From positions 62,001 through 126,000 of the forward strand of contig DUCM01000013.1 of assembly GCA_012959785.1 (NCBI GenBank): a stretch of DNA of 64,000 nt. Direction: 5' to 3'. The translations under genes and the position numbers were made by a program. Below are positions 16,845 through 25,336 of this stretch, piece by piece. The stretch comes from Planctomycetota bacterium (lineage in GTDB: Bacteria; Planctomycetota; UBA1135; GCA-002686595). Under the pieces are notes generated by a model. It saw only the letters and a list, made by a program, of their open reading frames with translations, made no database searches and was not told the DNA's origin. Position 1 is the stretch's first letter, and every line of letters starts with the position of its first letter.

Positions 16845-18614
16845 ATGAACCCAGCTCGCTGCGCTCACTTGGTCTTCTTCGCTTGCACTGCCCTTGTTTT
16901 TTTCTGCGATCGGGCCAGCGCCCAAGGGCAGGATGGATGCGCTAATGCTCAGGTCATCAGTGGCGAGGGTCCGCACTTTTTCAGCAATGCCGCGGCCCTG
17001 ACCGATGGGCTGCCCACCGGGCTCTGCGACTTTGCGGGTTCGCAGGACATCACCCACGATGTGTGGTTCACCTGGACAGCGCAGTCGAGCGGCACCCACA
17101 TCTTGTCGGTCTGCGGCATGAGTTCGGTGGATACCAAGGTCGCCGTTTATGTCGGGGGCTGCGGCGGCGCTGTGGTCGCTTGCAACGATGACTTCTGCGG
17201 CCTGCAGTCCGAGGTTAGCTGGTCGGCCGATATGGGCGTGGCCTACCTCTTGCGCGTGGGCACACCCCCCGCGGCTCCGGGCGGCACGGGCCAGTTCACC
17301 GTGGAGTTCGTGCCCGACCCCCTCGGCTATGGCTATTGCGATGCGCTGCCCAATTCCACCGGGGTTGCAGCGGAGCTTTCGGTTACGGGCTCGGTTGAGA
17401 TCTTTCAGAATGACCTCGTGCTCTGGGCAGAGGACCTGCCAGCCGCGCAGCCGGGGATTTTCTACTACGGCCCAGTGCAACTCAAGTTTCCCTTCGGCAA
17501 TGGGAATCAATGCGTGGGATCAGGGGGTGTGGGAATCTTCCGCCTCAACCCGGCCATCATCAGCAATAGCGCGGGCGTCATGAGCCGTGCTCTGGACTAC
17601 AACGCTCCAACACCAGCAGCCGGCCAGATCACCTTGGGCTCGACCTGGAATTTTCAGGCCTGGTACCGCGATCCAGCCGCGGGCGGCGCTGCTTTCAACT
17701 TGTCGAACGCCTTCTCGGTCACCTTTGTGGCCGGCGGCGTGGGCAGCGCCTATGACGGCATGGTGTTGGTGCCCCAGGTTCCCTTCAAGATGGGGCGCCA
17801 CATAGGCGTTGGGTTCTCCGACGAACTGCCACTGCATTCGGTGCTCCTTGAGCCGTTCTTCATCGACATCTTCGAAGTCACCAACGATGAGTACGCCCAG
17901 TATCTGACCATCGCCCAGGCCCAGGGCCGGGTCGCCTTGGTCTCGGGCGTTGTTCTTCAAGTGGGCGGCGCGGCGGAGGCTCTGTGCGACACCAATGCCA
18001 GCTCCAGCGCCAGCGCGATCACTTTCGATAGCGCGCCCTCGATCTATGGCGTGCTCCCTGGCCGCGAGGACCATCCCATGGTGGGAGTCTCGTGGTTCGG
18101 ATGCTGCCTTTTTGCCAACGAGCTCAGTCGCGTACACGGCTTGAACCTGTGCTACGACGAGACGAGCTTTGCTTGCGACTTTAGCGCCAACGGGTATCGC
18201 TTGCCCACCGAAGCCGAGTGGGAGTACACGGCCCGCGGCGGCGCGTACGACCCCTACAGTAGCTTTCCCTGGGGCGATTCCATGGACGGATCGCGGGCGA
18301 ACTACTCAGGTTCTGGCGATGCTTATGAGGGCAGCTCTCCCGCGACGACTCCCGTGGGCGCCTACACAGGCAACGGTTTTGGCCTCTTTGACATGGCCGG
18401 CAATGTTTGGGAGTGGTGCGGCGACTGGTACGACTACGACTACTACCCAAGCAGCCCCTTGCTAAACCCGCCCGGCAAGCTGGACGGTGACCTGCGCGTC
18501 TTGCGCGGTGGCGGCTGGGGCGACCACAGTGCCTACCTGCGCTCTGCCTTTCGGGGCAGCCTGCCTCCTGGCTCCAGGGGCGATTCCTTCGGTTTCCGCC
18601 TGGTCGCTCGCTGA
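16845..18614 (+). CDS. Secreted three-part protein with C-terminal FGE/SUMF1-fold domain
   Basis: A 589-residue protein starting at the ATG at 16845 with a signal peptide (LVFFACTALVFFCDRASA). Residues ~30-150 look like a PPC-type beta-sandwich (HDVWFTWTAQSSGTHILSVC). Residues ~165-300 are a variant of the module that ends the FG-GAP proteins (GYCDALPNSTG to FQAWYRDPAAGG). From ~305 to the end is a formylglycine-generating-enzyme fold: EVTNDEYAQYL, YRLPTEAEWEYTARGG, DMAGNVWEWCGDWY, VLRGGGW. The final motif reads FGFRLVAR, lacking the cysteine of true sulfatase-modifying enzymes (FRCA), so it is probably a non-catalytic or ligand-binding relative. Confidence 0.88.
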   Translation: MNPARCAHLVFFACTALVFFCDRASAQGQDGCANAQVISGEGPHFFSNAAALTDGLPTGLCDFAGSQDITHDVWFTWTAQSSGTHILSVCGMSSVDTKVAVYVGGCGGAVVACNDDFCGLQSEVSWSADMGVAYLLRVGTPPAAPGGTGQFTVEFVPDPLGYGYCDALPNSTGVAAELSVTGSVEIFQNDLVLWAEDLPAAQPGIFYYGPVQLKFPFGNGNQCVGSGGVGIFRLNPAIISNSAGVMSRALDYNAPTPAAGQITLGSTWNFQAWYRDPAAGGAAFNLSNAFSVTFVAGGVGSAYDGMVLVPQVPFKMGRHIGVGFSDELPLHSVLLEPFFIDIFEVTNDEYAQYLTIAQAQGRVALVSGVVLQVGGAAEALCDTNASSSASAITFDSAPSIYGVLPGREDHPMVGVSWFGCCLFANELSRVHGLNLCYDETSFACDFSANGYRLPTEAEWEYTARGGAYDPYSSFPWGDSMDGSRANYSGSGDAYEGSSPATTPVGAYTGNGFGLFDMAGNVWEWCGDWYDYDYYPSSPLLNPPGKLDGDLRVLRGGGWGDHSAYLRSAFRGSLPPGSRGDSFGFRLVAR

Positions 18615-18618
18615 TTCA

Positions 18619-18703
18619 TGGTGCGGGAGGGGGGACTCGAACCCCCACGCCTTGCGGCACGAGAACCTAAATCTCGCGCGTCTGCCAGTTCCGCCACTCC
18701 CGC
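18619..18703 (-). tRNA. tRNA-Leu (anticodon UAG)
   Basis: On the minus strand the 85 bases fold into a type II tRNA. The acceptor GCGGGAG pairs with CTCCCGC. The anticodon arm is CGAGA-TTTAGGT-TCTCG with anticodon TAG. There is a long variable arm of about 13 bases, and the T arm is GGGGG-TTCGAGT-CCCCC. The 3' CCA is encoded. The long variable arm and UAG anticodon identify tRNA-Leu reading CUN codons. It is tail-to-tail with the FGE-fold gene, four bases away. Confidence 0.96.
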
Positions 18704-18792
18704 ACTGCTCGGCTGAGTGTACCGCCGGCTCTTCCGCGGGTGTGAGCCCGAGCCCCGCATTCGCGGAGAATCCTCTGCTCGAGGGTCTCGTT

Positions 18793-20637
18793 TCAGGATC
18801 GTTTCGCGTCTGAAGCCGCTCGCTCACCGCCCTTGAAGGCCCGCAGGCGGCGGTCGTAGGCGCGCCCGATCTCGTTGCGTTCCAGGATCGCCAGCACGCG
18901 GCCCTCATGCTCGGGGTCCATGATCGGGATGGCGTTTATGTTGTTGCTGGTCAGGCGGCGCAGGACTTCGTCGAGATTCTCGTGATAGTCGGCGCTGATG
19001 ACCGAGTCGATCATGAAGTCGCGCACGATCACGAAATCCTCAACAACATCCTCGAGGTAGATGCGGCGCAGGTCCGTCAGGGAGAAGATGCCCACCATGC
19101 GCTCGTCGCTATCCACCACTGGGAAGTACGACTCCTTGGCGTCAGAAACTTCGCGCAAGACACGGCGCAGGGTTGTGTTCTGGTGGATCAGATGGGGCTT
19201 GCGTGCTTCTTCGATAATGTCGCTGACCTTGATGTTCGCCAGCACATCGACCACGAAGTCACCGGCGTGGGTGGGCGAATCGACCATGCCGCCAACCTGA
19301 GCCTTGTACAGGGACCAGCGGCTCGACAGCATCACATGCACCACCGAGACCAACATCAAAGGTGCCAGGAGGGCGTAGCTGCCGGTCATTTCGCTGACCA
19401 GGATGACCGAAGCGATGGGCACCTTGGCCACGCCGGCGAAGAAGCCGCCCATGCCCACCAGGGCGAAGTTGGCCGGGTGGATACCGAGGCCCGGGAAGAG
19501 CGCGTCCGCCGCTTGACCCACGGCGGCTCCGAGCAAGGCGCCGATGGCGAGCGAGGGAGCGAAGACGCCCCCCGAGCCACCCGAGGAGATGCAGCACGAT
19601 GTAGCCAGGATCTTGGCCAGCACCAAGGCCAAGAGGATCTTGACCGAGAGGCCGGAGTTGACCGACGAGAGGATCAAACCGTAGCCGCCGAAGAAAACGC
19701 CCTGATCGCCTCCGAAGGGGCCGATGAAGAGGGCGATGGCGCCCAGGAGAAATCCCCCAATGGCGGGCCGCAGGGCCTTGGGCACGGCCTTCAGTTTTCC
19801 AAACAGAGCGTGCAGACCGTAGAAGCACTTGACATAGATCCAGCCGAATAGCGTGCAGAGGATGGCCAGCACGAGATAGATGCCGATCTGGTTGCGCTCG
19901 AAGGACAAAGCGGCCAGGGTCTCGGCGTCGAGGGGGATGGCCTTGTGTTCACCAGAAATGGCCGTGTAGGTCGCGTAGGCGAAGATCGAGGAGATGATGC
20001 AGGGGATGATCGAGTCGCCTTCGAACTCGGGTTTCTTGTAGAGCACCTCGGGCATGAACAGGGCGCCACCCATGGGCGAACAAAACATGGCCCCGATGCC
20101 CGCGCTCGCGCCCGAGAGCAAGAACATGCGCCGGTCGCGTTCGGAAAGCTTGAACGAGTCGGCCAGGGCGCTGCCCACACCGGCGCCGACTTGGGCAACC
20201 GGACCCTCCTTGCCTGCCGAGCCTCCCGTGCCGATGGTGATGGCGCTGCAAAGCGCCTTGAGAACGATCACTCGCTTGCGTACCACCCCCCCCAGGCGGT
20301 GGAAGGAATGGATCACCGAATCCGTGCCGTGGCCCTCGGCTTCGGGCGCCAGGGTCTGCACCAGAATGCCAGTTACCAGGCCGCCGAGGGTGGGCACGAT
20401 CAGGACCAGGGGCCAAAGCGCGCCCACATCACCAGCTCCCTCCGAGGTGTTCCCGAAAGCCGCCTGGAAGACCTCGGTCTTCATCACATGGATCAACCAC
20501 TCAAAACCCACCGCCACAATCCCCGCCGAGAACCCAATCAGGGTCGAGAAGAAGACCCACTTGGTGACGCTGCCGAAGTCCACCGAGCGCGAGAGCGCGC
20601 GCAGACCGGCAGCGGATCGATTGAAGACGGTGGTCAT
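18793..20637 (-). CDS. ClC-family chloride channel/transporter with CBS pair
   Basis: A 614-residue protein started at the ATG at 20637 (MTTVFNRSAAGLRALS); the open frame continues upstream but that part is not ClC-like. The membrane domain carries the signatures GSAGKEGP (~residues 136-143, including the gating glutamate) and GSGGVFAP (~353), which line the chloride path. The gating glutamate suggests H+/Cl- exchange is possible. The last ~130 residues are two CBS domains (VVDSDERMVGIFSL and AIPIMDPEHEGRVLAIL), which usually bind adenosine nucleotides and regulate ClC proteins. By family it mediates chloride flux in acid or osmotic responses. Confidence 0.93.
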   Translation of the reverse strand: MTTVFNRSAAGLRALSRSVDFGSVTKWVFFSTLIGFSAGIVAVGFEWLIHVMKTEVFQAAFGNTSEGAGDVGALWPLVLIVPTLGGLVTGILVQTLAPEAEGHGTDSVIHSFHRLGGVVRKRVIVLKALCSAITIGTGGSAGKEGPVAQVGAGVGSALADSFKLSERDRRMFLLSGASAGIGAMFCSPMGGALFMPEVLYKKPEFEGDSIIPCIISSIFAYATYTAISGEHKAIPLDAETLAALSFERNQIGIYLVLAILCTLFGWIYVKCFYGLHALFGKLKAVPKALRPAIGGFLLGAIALFIGPFGGDQGVFFGGYGLILSSVNSGLSVKILLALVLAKILATSCCISSGGSGGVFAPSLAIGALLGAAVGQAADALFPGLGIHPANFALVGMGGFFAGVAKVPIASVILVSEMTGSYALLAPLMLVSVVHVMLSSRWSLYKAQVGGMVDSPTHAGDFVVDVLANIKVSDIIEEARKPHLIHQNTTLRRVLREVSDAKESYFPVVDSDERMVGIFSLTDLRRIYLEDVVEDFVIVRDFMIDSVISADYHENLDEVLRRLTSNNINAIPIMDPEHEGRVLAILERNEIGRAYDRRLRAFKGGERAASDAKRS

Positions 20638-20686
20638 GAAGCCGCGCAGGCTACCATTGCCGGGTCGCCGGCGAGGGCTGAAACCC

Positions 20687-21031
20687 TCAGTCCGATGACT
20701 CCGGGCCCGGCCACAGGTCCTCGCGCTTGTGCTCCATCTCGCGCGCCACCCGCTCGAGAACCTCGTGCTCGCCCATGGCGAACAGGGCATCGTGGTTGAG
20801 CTGGCAGACCGCGCACACCGGCCGCAGGCCGAGGTAGCTCATCACATCCTGGCGCTCGAGGGTGATGTCCTCGATGCCGAATTTCTCCGAATCGAGGGGC
20901 GTGCCGTCTTCGCCAAAGCCAAAGAACAACTTGACCTCGGCCGGTGTGCGCCGGCACAGGTAGCAACGGTCCTCGCCGCCCGCGCGATCGAGCGCTGCGA
21001 AGTAGTCGTGAAAGCTCTGGTCGATAGCCAT
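20687..21031 (-). CDS. Small protein with two CxxC motifs
   Basis: A 114-residue protein starting at the ATG at 21031 (MAIDQSFHDYFAALD); longer versions overlap the upstream ATPase gene in a shadow frame. It has CYLC near residue 26 and CAVC near residue 73, a spacing that could bind one zinc ion. There are no signal or membrane segments. I do not recognise the family. It follows the ATPase gene by 10 bases and precedes the ClC gene by 49, so it is probably in one transcript with the ATPase. Confidence 0.7.
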   Translation of the reverse strand: MAIDQSFHDYFAALDRAGGEDRCYLCRRTPAEVKLFFGFGEDGTPLDSEKFGIEDITLERQDVMSYLGLRPVCAVCQLNHDALFAMGEHEVLERVAREMEHKREDLWPGPESSD

Positions 21032-21041
21032 GTTCTGGCCC

Positions 21042-22388
21042 CTAAAAAAGCTCGCCCGCGGGCACGCGCTCCACAGCCAGCACAGCCTCGGGCTTCTCGG
21101 TGATGCCGTAGCTAAGTTTGACCAGGGTTCCGCCGAAGGCTTCATCCAGTGATGCAAATTCGCGGGCCAATTTGGCCTCATCGGGAGCACCTTCGGGGAC
21201 CACCACCGCGGCCACGGTGGTGCCCTCGGTGGTGCGGCCCACGGCACGCACATAAACACCTTCGAAGCGTCCGATTTCGATCAGTTCCTCGCCCACCAGG
21301 CCAGCGGCCTCGCGCCGCAGGTGATCGAGCACAAACTCGACTCGCGCCTCGTCGAACAGCCGCGCAAAGTCCGGCGCCACCGATTCCTCCAGAACCCGCG
21401 AGCCGCGGCCTGCGTTCACCAGCGACACATGGGGTTGGACATGGCGAAAGTGGAAGGCCAAAAAACGGTCGGCGATGTGATAGGTGCCCCGCCGCGAGCG
21501 CAGGGGGTTGGGGTCGGTGATGGGGATGCGGCGTTCCACCAGGCCGAGGTCGCGCAGGACCGACAGATACTTGTTGGCGGTGGTCGAGTCCACACCCACC
21601 GACAACGCAATATCGCCCACTTTGCGCTCGCCGCGGGCCACTGCCGAGAGGATCGAGTTGTAGGTTGCCGGGCTGGTCAATTCGTTGCGCAGGAGGAACT
21701 GCACTTCCTCGAAGAGATAGCCTTCGGGGCGCAGGATCTCGCGGTAGATGTTTTCGCCCAAGCTGCGCGCATCATCAAAGCGCCGCAGGTAGGCCGGCAT
21801 GCCGCCCAGGATGCCGTAGGCCAGGACGCGATCCTCCACCGACCAGCCCGGGAAGAAACCGATCGTGTCCGGTGGCGCGAGGGGTTCGAGTCGGCGTTGA
21901 GCGGTGCGTCGTCCGAACAGGGGCGAGCGCTCGCTCAGCACCTCTTCTTCCATGAACGAAACTTGACTGCCGCAGAGCACGATCATCAGCTTCGAGGACT
22001 TACCCGTGCTGTCCCAAAAGCGTTGCAGGATCGAGGGCAGGCCCTTGTTGGCTTCGCAGAGGTAGGGGAATTCGTCGAGGACCAGCACCAGTCGCTGACC
22101 CTCGGCGCGGTCGGCGGCGAACTTCAAGGCCGCGCCCCAATCCTCGAAGGTCACCGAACCGGTGCCATCGCCCAGGACATCGGCCAGAGCGTCGCGGAAG
22201 GCCCGTAAATTGTCCTTTTCTCGGACCTGGGCCGCCTGGAAGTAGACGGCCCGGCAGCTCTCGCAAAAACGCTGCAACAGTTCGGTCTTGCCCACTCGCC
22301 GGCGCCCGTAGAGCACGAACAGCTCCGGCGTCCGGCCCTGGGCCAAATCCACCAGCACCTCCAGCTCAGATTCGCGACCGATGAACAT
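21042..22388 (-). CDS. AAA-type ATPase with DUF234-like C-terminus
   Basis: A 448-residue protein starting at the ATG at 22388 (MFIGRESELEVLVDLAQG), the usual beginning of this family. Walker A is GRRRVGKTELL (~residues 27-37) and Walker B LVLVLDEFPYL (~95-105). The middle has a winged-helix part (VGDIALSVGVDSTTANKYLS) and the C-terminus resembles the DUF234 nuclease-like domain. This family (archaeal-type ATPase/DUF234) is widespread and often mobile in prokaryotes; its role is unproven, with DNA-linked or toxin-like functions suggested. The open frame upstream of the start is the shadow of moaA. It is divergent from moaA with ~105 bases between. Confidence 0.85.
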   Translation of the reverse strand: MFIGRESELEVLVDLAQGRTPELFVLYGRRRVGKTELLQRFCESCRAVYFQAAQVREKDNLRAFRDALADVLGDGTGSVTFEDWGAALKFAADRAEGQRLVLVLDEFPYLCEANKGLPSILQRFWDSTGKSSKLMIVLCGSQVSFMEEEVLSERSPLFGRRTAQRRLEPLAPPDTIGFFPGWSVEDRVLAYGILGGMPAYLRRFDDARSLGENIYREILRPEGYLFEEVQFLLRNELTSPATYNSILSAVARGERKVGDIALSVGVDSTTANKYLSVLRDLGLVERRIPITDPNPLRSRRGTYHIADRFLAFHFRHVQPHVSLVNAGRGSRVLEESVAPDFARLFDEARVEFVLDHLRREAAGLVGEELIEIGRFEGVYVRAVGRTTEGTTVAAVVVPEGAPDEAKLAREFASLDEAFGGTLVKLSYGITEKPEAVLAVERVPAGELF

Positions 22389-22493
22389 GCAGGCCAGTCT
22401 AACATCCCTCATATTCACGATCCACACGGCGCGCTTTCCCGGGGGCAAGTCAGCGCTCCACAGGTGGCGTGCGAGTGATAGAATGCCGCCCAG

Positions 22494-23516
22494 ATGGCCC
22501 TCCTTGATGAATACAACCGACCCCTTTCCAGCCTGCGGGTATCGGTCACCGATCGCTGCAACCTGCGTTGCGGGTACTGCATGCCCGAGGAGCATTATGC
22601 CTGGCTCCCACGGCGCGATTTGCTCTCCTTCGAGGAGGTCGCACGCTTGGTGGAGGCTTTTTGTGCTCTGGGCGTGCGCAAGTTGCGTCTGACTGGCGGC
22701 GAGCCGCTTTTGCGGCGCGAATTGGAGAACCTGATTAGCCTCTTTGCGGCCCAAGGAGTTTTGGAGGATCTGGCCCTTACCACCAATGGCCTGCTCCTCG
22801 AAGAGAGCGCTCCAAGACTGTTCGACGCAGGGCTTGGGCGGGTGACGGTGAGCCTCGACAGCTTGCGCCGCGAGCGCTTTGCCAGGCTGTCCAAGCGCGA
22901 TGAGTTGGACGCCGTCCTGCGCGGGATCGAGGTCGCCCGTGAGGTCGGCTTTTGCGGCACCAAGATCGATACCGTGGTCCTGCGCGGCGTGAATGACGAC
23001 GAGCTCGTGGACCTGCTCGAGTACGGCAAGCGCGTCGAGTCCGAAGTTCGTTTCATCGAGTACATGGATGTGGGTGGGGCCACCCAATGGTCAGCGGATG
23101 CGGTGGTCTCCCGCAATCAGATGCTGGCGCTCATCGAGCGCCACTACGGCGCCGTGGAAGCACTCGCAAAGACCGATACGGCGCCGGCCGACCGCTACCG
23201 ACTTCCCGATGGCACCCTCTTCGGCATTATCGCGTCCACCACCGCGCCCTTCTGCGGCGCCTGCGACCGCAGCCGCTTGACCGCCGACGGCACCTGGTAC
23301 TCGTGTTTGTACGCCAGCTCTGGTCTGGACCTGCGGGCGCCCCTGCGGGAGGGGGCTACCGGGGCGGAACTCGCAGCTACCCTCAGCGAGAGCTGGCGCA
23401 GGCGCAAGGACCGAGGAGCCGAGGAGCGCCTGGCCCTCGATGACCGCGGCGCGCTCCTCGCCGCCGATTTCCTCGCCAGGGATCCACGCCTCGAAATGCA
23501 CACCCGCGGCGGTTGA
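22494..23516 (+). CDS. moaA: GTP 3',8-cyclase (molybdenum cofactor biosynthesis protein A)
   Basis: A 340-residue radical SAM enzyme catalysing the first step of molybdopterin synthesis, GTP to 3',8-cyclo-7,8-dihydro-GTP. The N-terminal cluster is CNLRCGYC (~residues 22-29), followed by LTGGEPLLR. The C-terminal cluster, which binds GTP, is FCGACDRSRL (~252) plus a third cysteine in WYSCL. The protein ends in the family's conserved Gly-Gly (HTRGG). The length is normal. Its product feeds molybdoenzymes, of which the formate dehydrogenase at 37.1-41.5 kb is the one visible here. A TAGAAT hexamer lies 10 bases before the start without a clear -35. Confidence 0.95.
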   Translation: MALLDEYNRPLSSLRVSVTDRCNLRCGYCMPEEHYAWLPRRDLLSFEEVARLVEAFCALGVRKLRLTGGEPLLRRELENLISLFAAQGVLEDLALTTNGLLLEESAPRLFDAGLGRVTVSLDSLRRERFARLSKRDELDAVLRGIEVAREVGFCGTKIDTVVLRGVNDDELVDLLEYGKRVESEVRFIEYMDVGGATQWSADAVVSRNQMLALIERHYGAVEALAKTDTAPADRYRLPDGTLFGIIASTTAPFCGACDRSRLTADGTWYSCLYASSGLDLRAPLREGATGAELAATLSESWRRRKDRGAEERLALDDRGALLAADFLARDPRLEMHTRGG

Positions 23517-23518
23517 CT

Positions 23519-23553
23519 CGCCAGGGCGTGCGCCCCGGGGTTCGCCCTTGGCG
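23519..23553 (+). terminator. Hairpin after moaA
   Basis: CGCCAGGGCG (23519-23528) pairs with CGCCCTTGGCG (23543-23553) with one bulged base and a GC-rich loop. It starts two bases after the moaA stop. No T-run follows, so termination strength is uncertain. Its right arm overlaps the -35 region of the putative bolA promoter. Confidence 0.4.
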
Positions 23554-23576
23554 GAAGCTTCCGTGCGCGTTAGAAT
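23548..23576 (+). promoter_or_regulatory. Putative sigma-70-type promoter for bolA-grxD
   Basis: TTGGCG (23548-23553), a 17-base spacer and TAGAAT (23571-23576) match the housekeeping consensus at 4/6 and 5/6 positions. Transcription would begin near 23583, about 80 bases before bolA. Confidence 0.4.
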
Positions 23577-23661
23577 AATGCCCCCACAATCGCGTCCCAG
23601 CGGCTCTGCTGCTATCTTTGCCTGTCCCCCCCTGGAGCCACCCTTGCCCTCAGTTTGCGCC

Positions 23662-23901
23662 ATGATGACCCCCGAAATGCTAAAGCACCTGCTCGAAGAG
23701 ACCTTCACCGACGCAGCCGTCAAGGTCTTCGATCTGACCGGGACCTCGGACCACTTCGAGGTGCAAGTTGTCTCGGATGTGTTCGCCGGCAAGAGCTTGA
23801 TCGAACAACACAAGTTGGTGCATGCCGCCTGCGGCGAACACTTGACCACCACCATTCACGCCCTCAAAATCAAAACCTCCGCACCCCAGTCCTCGCTATG
23901 A
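23662..23901 (+). CDS. bolA: BolA family protein
   Basis: A 79-residue protein, the usual BolA length. The start is the ATG at 23662, with a second ATG at 23665 equally possible. The family motif is visible: DHFEVQVVSDVFAGKSLIEQH, then KLVHAACGEHL, the class II KH-like fold with a conserved histidine that ligates a shared [2Fe-2S] cluster. It overlaps the following CGFS glutaredoxin gene by four bases (ATGA). This pairing matches the known BolA-Grx4 heterodimer that traffics [2Fe-2S] clusters or senses iron. Confidence 0.92.
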   Translation: MMTPEMLKHLLEETFTDAAVKVFDLTGTSDHFEVQVVSDVFAGKSLIEQHKLVHAACGEHLTTTIHALKIKTSAPQSSL

Positions 23902-24212
23902 ACGAATCAGACATCAAGGAAATCGTCACAGCCCACGAACTCGTACTCTTCGCCAAGGGCACCGCCATGCAGCCCATGTGCGGTTTCTCCGCCAACGCCA
24001 TCCAATTGCTCAACAAACTCGGCAAGCCCTTTCAGGTCGTCAACATCTTTGACGATCCCGAATGCCGTCCGGCGCTTGTGGCCTACAGCGGTTGGCCCAC
24101 CACACCCCAACTCTTTGTGGGCGGCGAGTTGATCGGCGGCTCGGACATCATCGAGGAGATGCTGGGCTCCGGCGAATTGCAGAAGAAGGTAGAGGTGGCC
24201 TTTGCTTCCTGA
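23898..24212 (+). CDS. grxD: Monothiol glutaredoxin, CGFS type (Grx4)
   Basis: A 104-residue protein with the monothiol active site CGFS (residues 28-31), the FAKGT lysine that contacts glutathione, and WPTTPQLFVGGELIGG, all hallmarks of Grx4. Such proteins bind a glutathione-ligated [2Fe-2S] cluster as homodimers or with BolA and deliver it to Fe-S proteins. It is translationally coupled to bolA. The formate dehydrogenase, MoaA and radical SAM enzymes in this window would be typical Fe-S clients, though that link is general. Confidence 0.93.
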   Translation: MNESDIKEIVTAHELVLFAKGTAMQPMCGFSANAIQLLNKLGKPFQVVNIFDDPECRPALVAYSGWPTTPQLFVGGELIGGSDIIEEMLGSGELQKKVEVAFAS

Positions 24213-24229
24213 GCTGAGCCTCCCAGCTG

Positions 24230-25336
24230 ATGAAAATCCGCGCCGCAGTTCTCGAAAAATTTGACGCGCCCCTGGTCGTTCAGGATGTCGAACTCGCTGC
24301 GCCCGAGGCGGGCGAGGTGCTGGTGCGCTTGAAGGCCTGTGGGGTTTGCCACACCGACGCGTACACCGCCAGCGGCACGGACCCCAGCGGCTATTGCAAC
24401 TCGGTTCTCGGCCACGAAGGTGCCGGGATCGTAGAGGAGCTTGGCGAGGGCGTTCAATCGCTCAAGCGTGGCGACTCGGTGGTGACCCTGTTTTCGCCCG
24501 AGTGCGGCGAGTGCCTGCACTGCAAGAGCGGCAAGACCAACATCTGCCTCGCCATCCGCGAGCAGCAGGGCAAGGGCCTGATGCCCGATGGCACTTCACG
24601 CCTGTCGCGTAGCAAGGGCCCCCTGCGGCACTTCATGGGCACCAGCGCCTTCGCCGAGTACACGGTCATGCCGGAGATCGCTCTGGCCCGCGTAAACCCC
24701 GAGGCCGACTTCGATGCGATCTGTCTTCTAGCCTGCGGCGCCACTACTGGATTGGCCGCGGCCATCTGGAAGGCCGAAGTCGAAGAAGGCAGTTCCGTGG
24801 CGGTCTTTGGCGCGGGCATGGTGGGTCTCGGCGCCGTGGTGGGGGCCAAGTTGCGCGGTGCGGAGAGGATCATTGTCGTTGACCCCAGCCTCAAGCGTCT
24901 GGAACTCGCCCGCGAAGCCGGGGCCACCCATACCTTTCCCGGCGGCCCCGATGCGGTGGGGGAGATCCTCGAGTTGACCGGAGGCTTTGGCGCTGACTAC
25001 ACATTTGAGGCCACGGGCAAAGTGGCCGTCATGGGCCAGGCTGTGGAAGCTGCGCGCATGGGTTGGGGGCTCTGCACCCTGCTCGGCGTGGCGGGCCGCG
25101 GCGAAAAACTCGAGATCGTGCCGCGCCTCTTGATCACCGGTCGGCGCGTGCAGGGCGGCAGCTTTGGCGGTGCCCGCGGCCGCACCCATGTGCCCGAACT
25201 GGTGGAGATGTACTTGCGTGGCGAACTCGACCTCGATCGTTTCGTCTCCCACCGCATGGGTCTCGATGACATCAACCTCGCCTTTCTCAAGATGCACGCC
25301 CAGGATGGTGTGCGCTCTGTGATCCAGTTTTCATGA
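24230..25336 (+). CDS. frmA: Class III zinc alcohol dehydrogenase (S-(hydroxymethyl)glutathione dehydrogenase type)
   Basis: A 368-residue protein with catalytic-zinc ligands in CGVCHTD (~residue 37) and GHEGAGIVE, and the structural-zinc cluster CGECLHCKSGKTNIC. The Rossmann motif is GAGMVGLGAV. The length and RSKGPLRHFMGTSAFAEY are typical of class III enzymes, which oxidise the glutathione adduct of formaldehyde with NAD. It starts 17 bases after grxD and overlaps the downstream hydrolase, so it sits in the same operon. A general class III-like ADH with another thiol cofactor is an alternative. Confidence 0.9.
   Translation: MKIRAAVLEKFDAPLVVQDVELAAPEAGEVLVRLKACGVCHTDAYTASGTDPSGYCNSVLGHEGAGIVEELGEGVQSLKRGDSVVTLFSPECGECLHCKSGKTNICLAIREQQGKGLMPDGTSRLSRSKGPLRHFMGTSAFAEYTVMPEIALARVNPEADFDAICLLACGATTGLAAAIWKAEVEEGSSVAVFGAGMVGLGAVVGAKLRGAERIIVVDPSLKRLELAREAGATHTFPGGPDAVGEILELTGGFGADYTFEATGKVAVMGQAVEAARMGWGLCTLLGVAGRGEKLEIVPRLLITGRRVQGGSFGGARGRTHVPELVEMYLRGELDLDRFVSHRMGLDDINLAFLKMHAQDGVRSVIQFS

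Noticed and set aside
18619-18703. Small ORFs over the tRNA-Leu region
   Set aside because: The tRNA folds completely with an encoded CCA; the ORFs are by-products.
22389-23087. N-terminal extension of the AAA ATPase
   Set aside because: It is antisense to moaA, and the family begins with MFIGRESELE at 22388.
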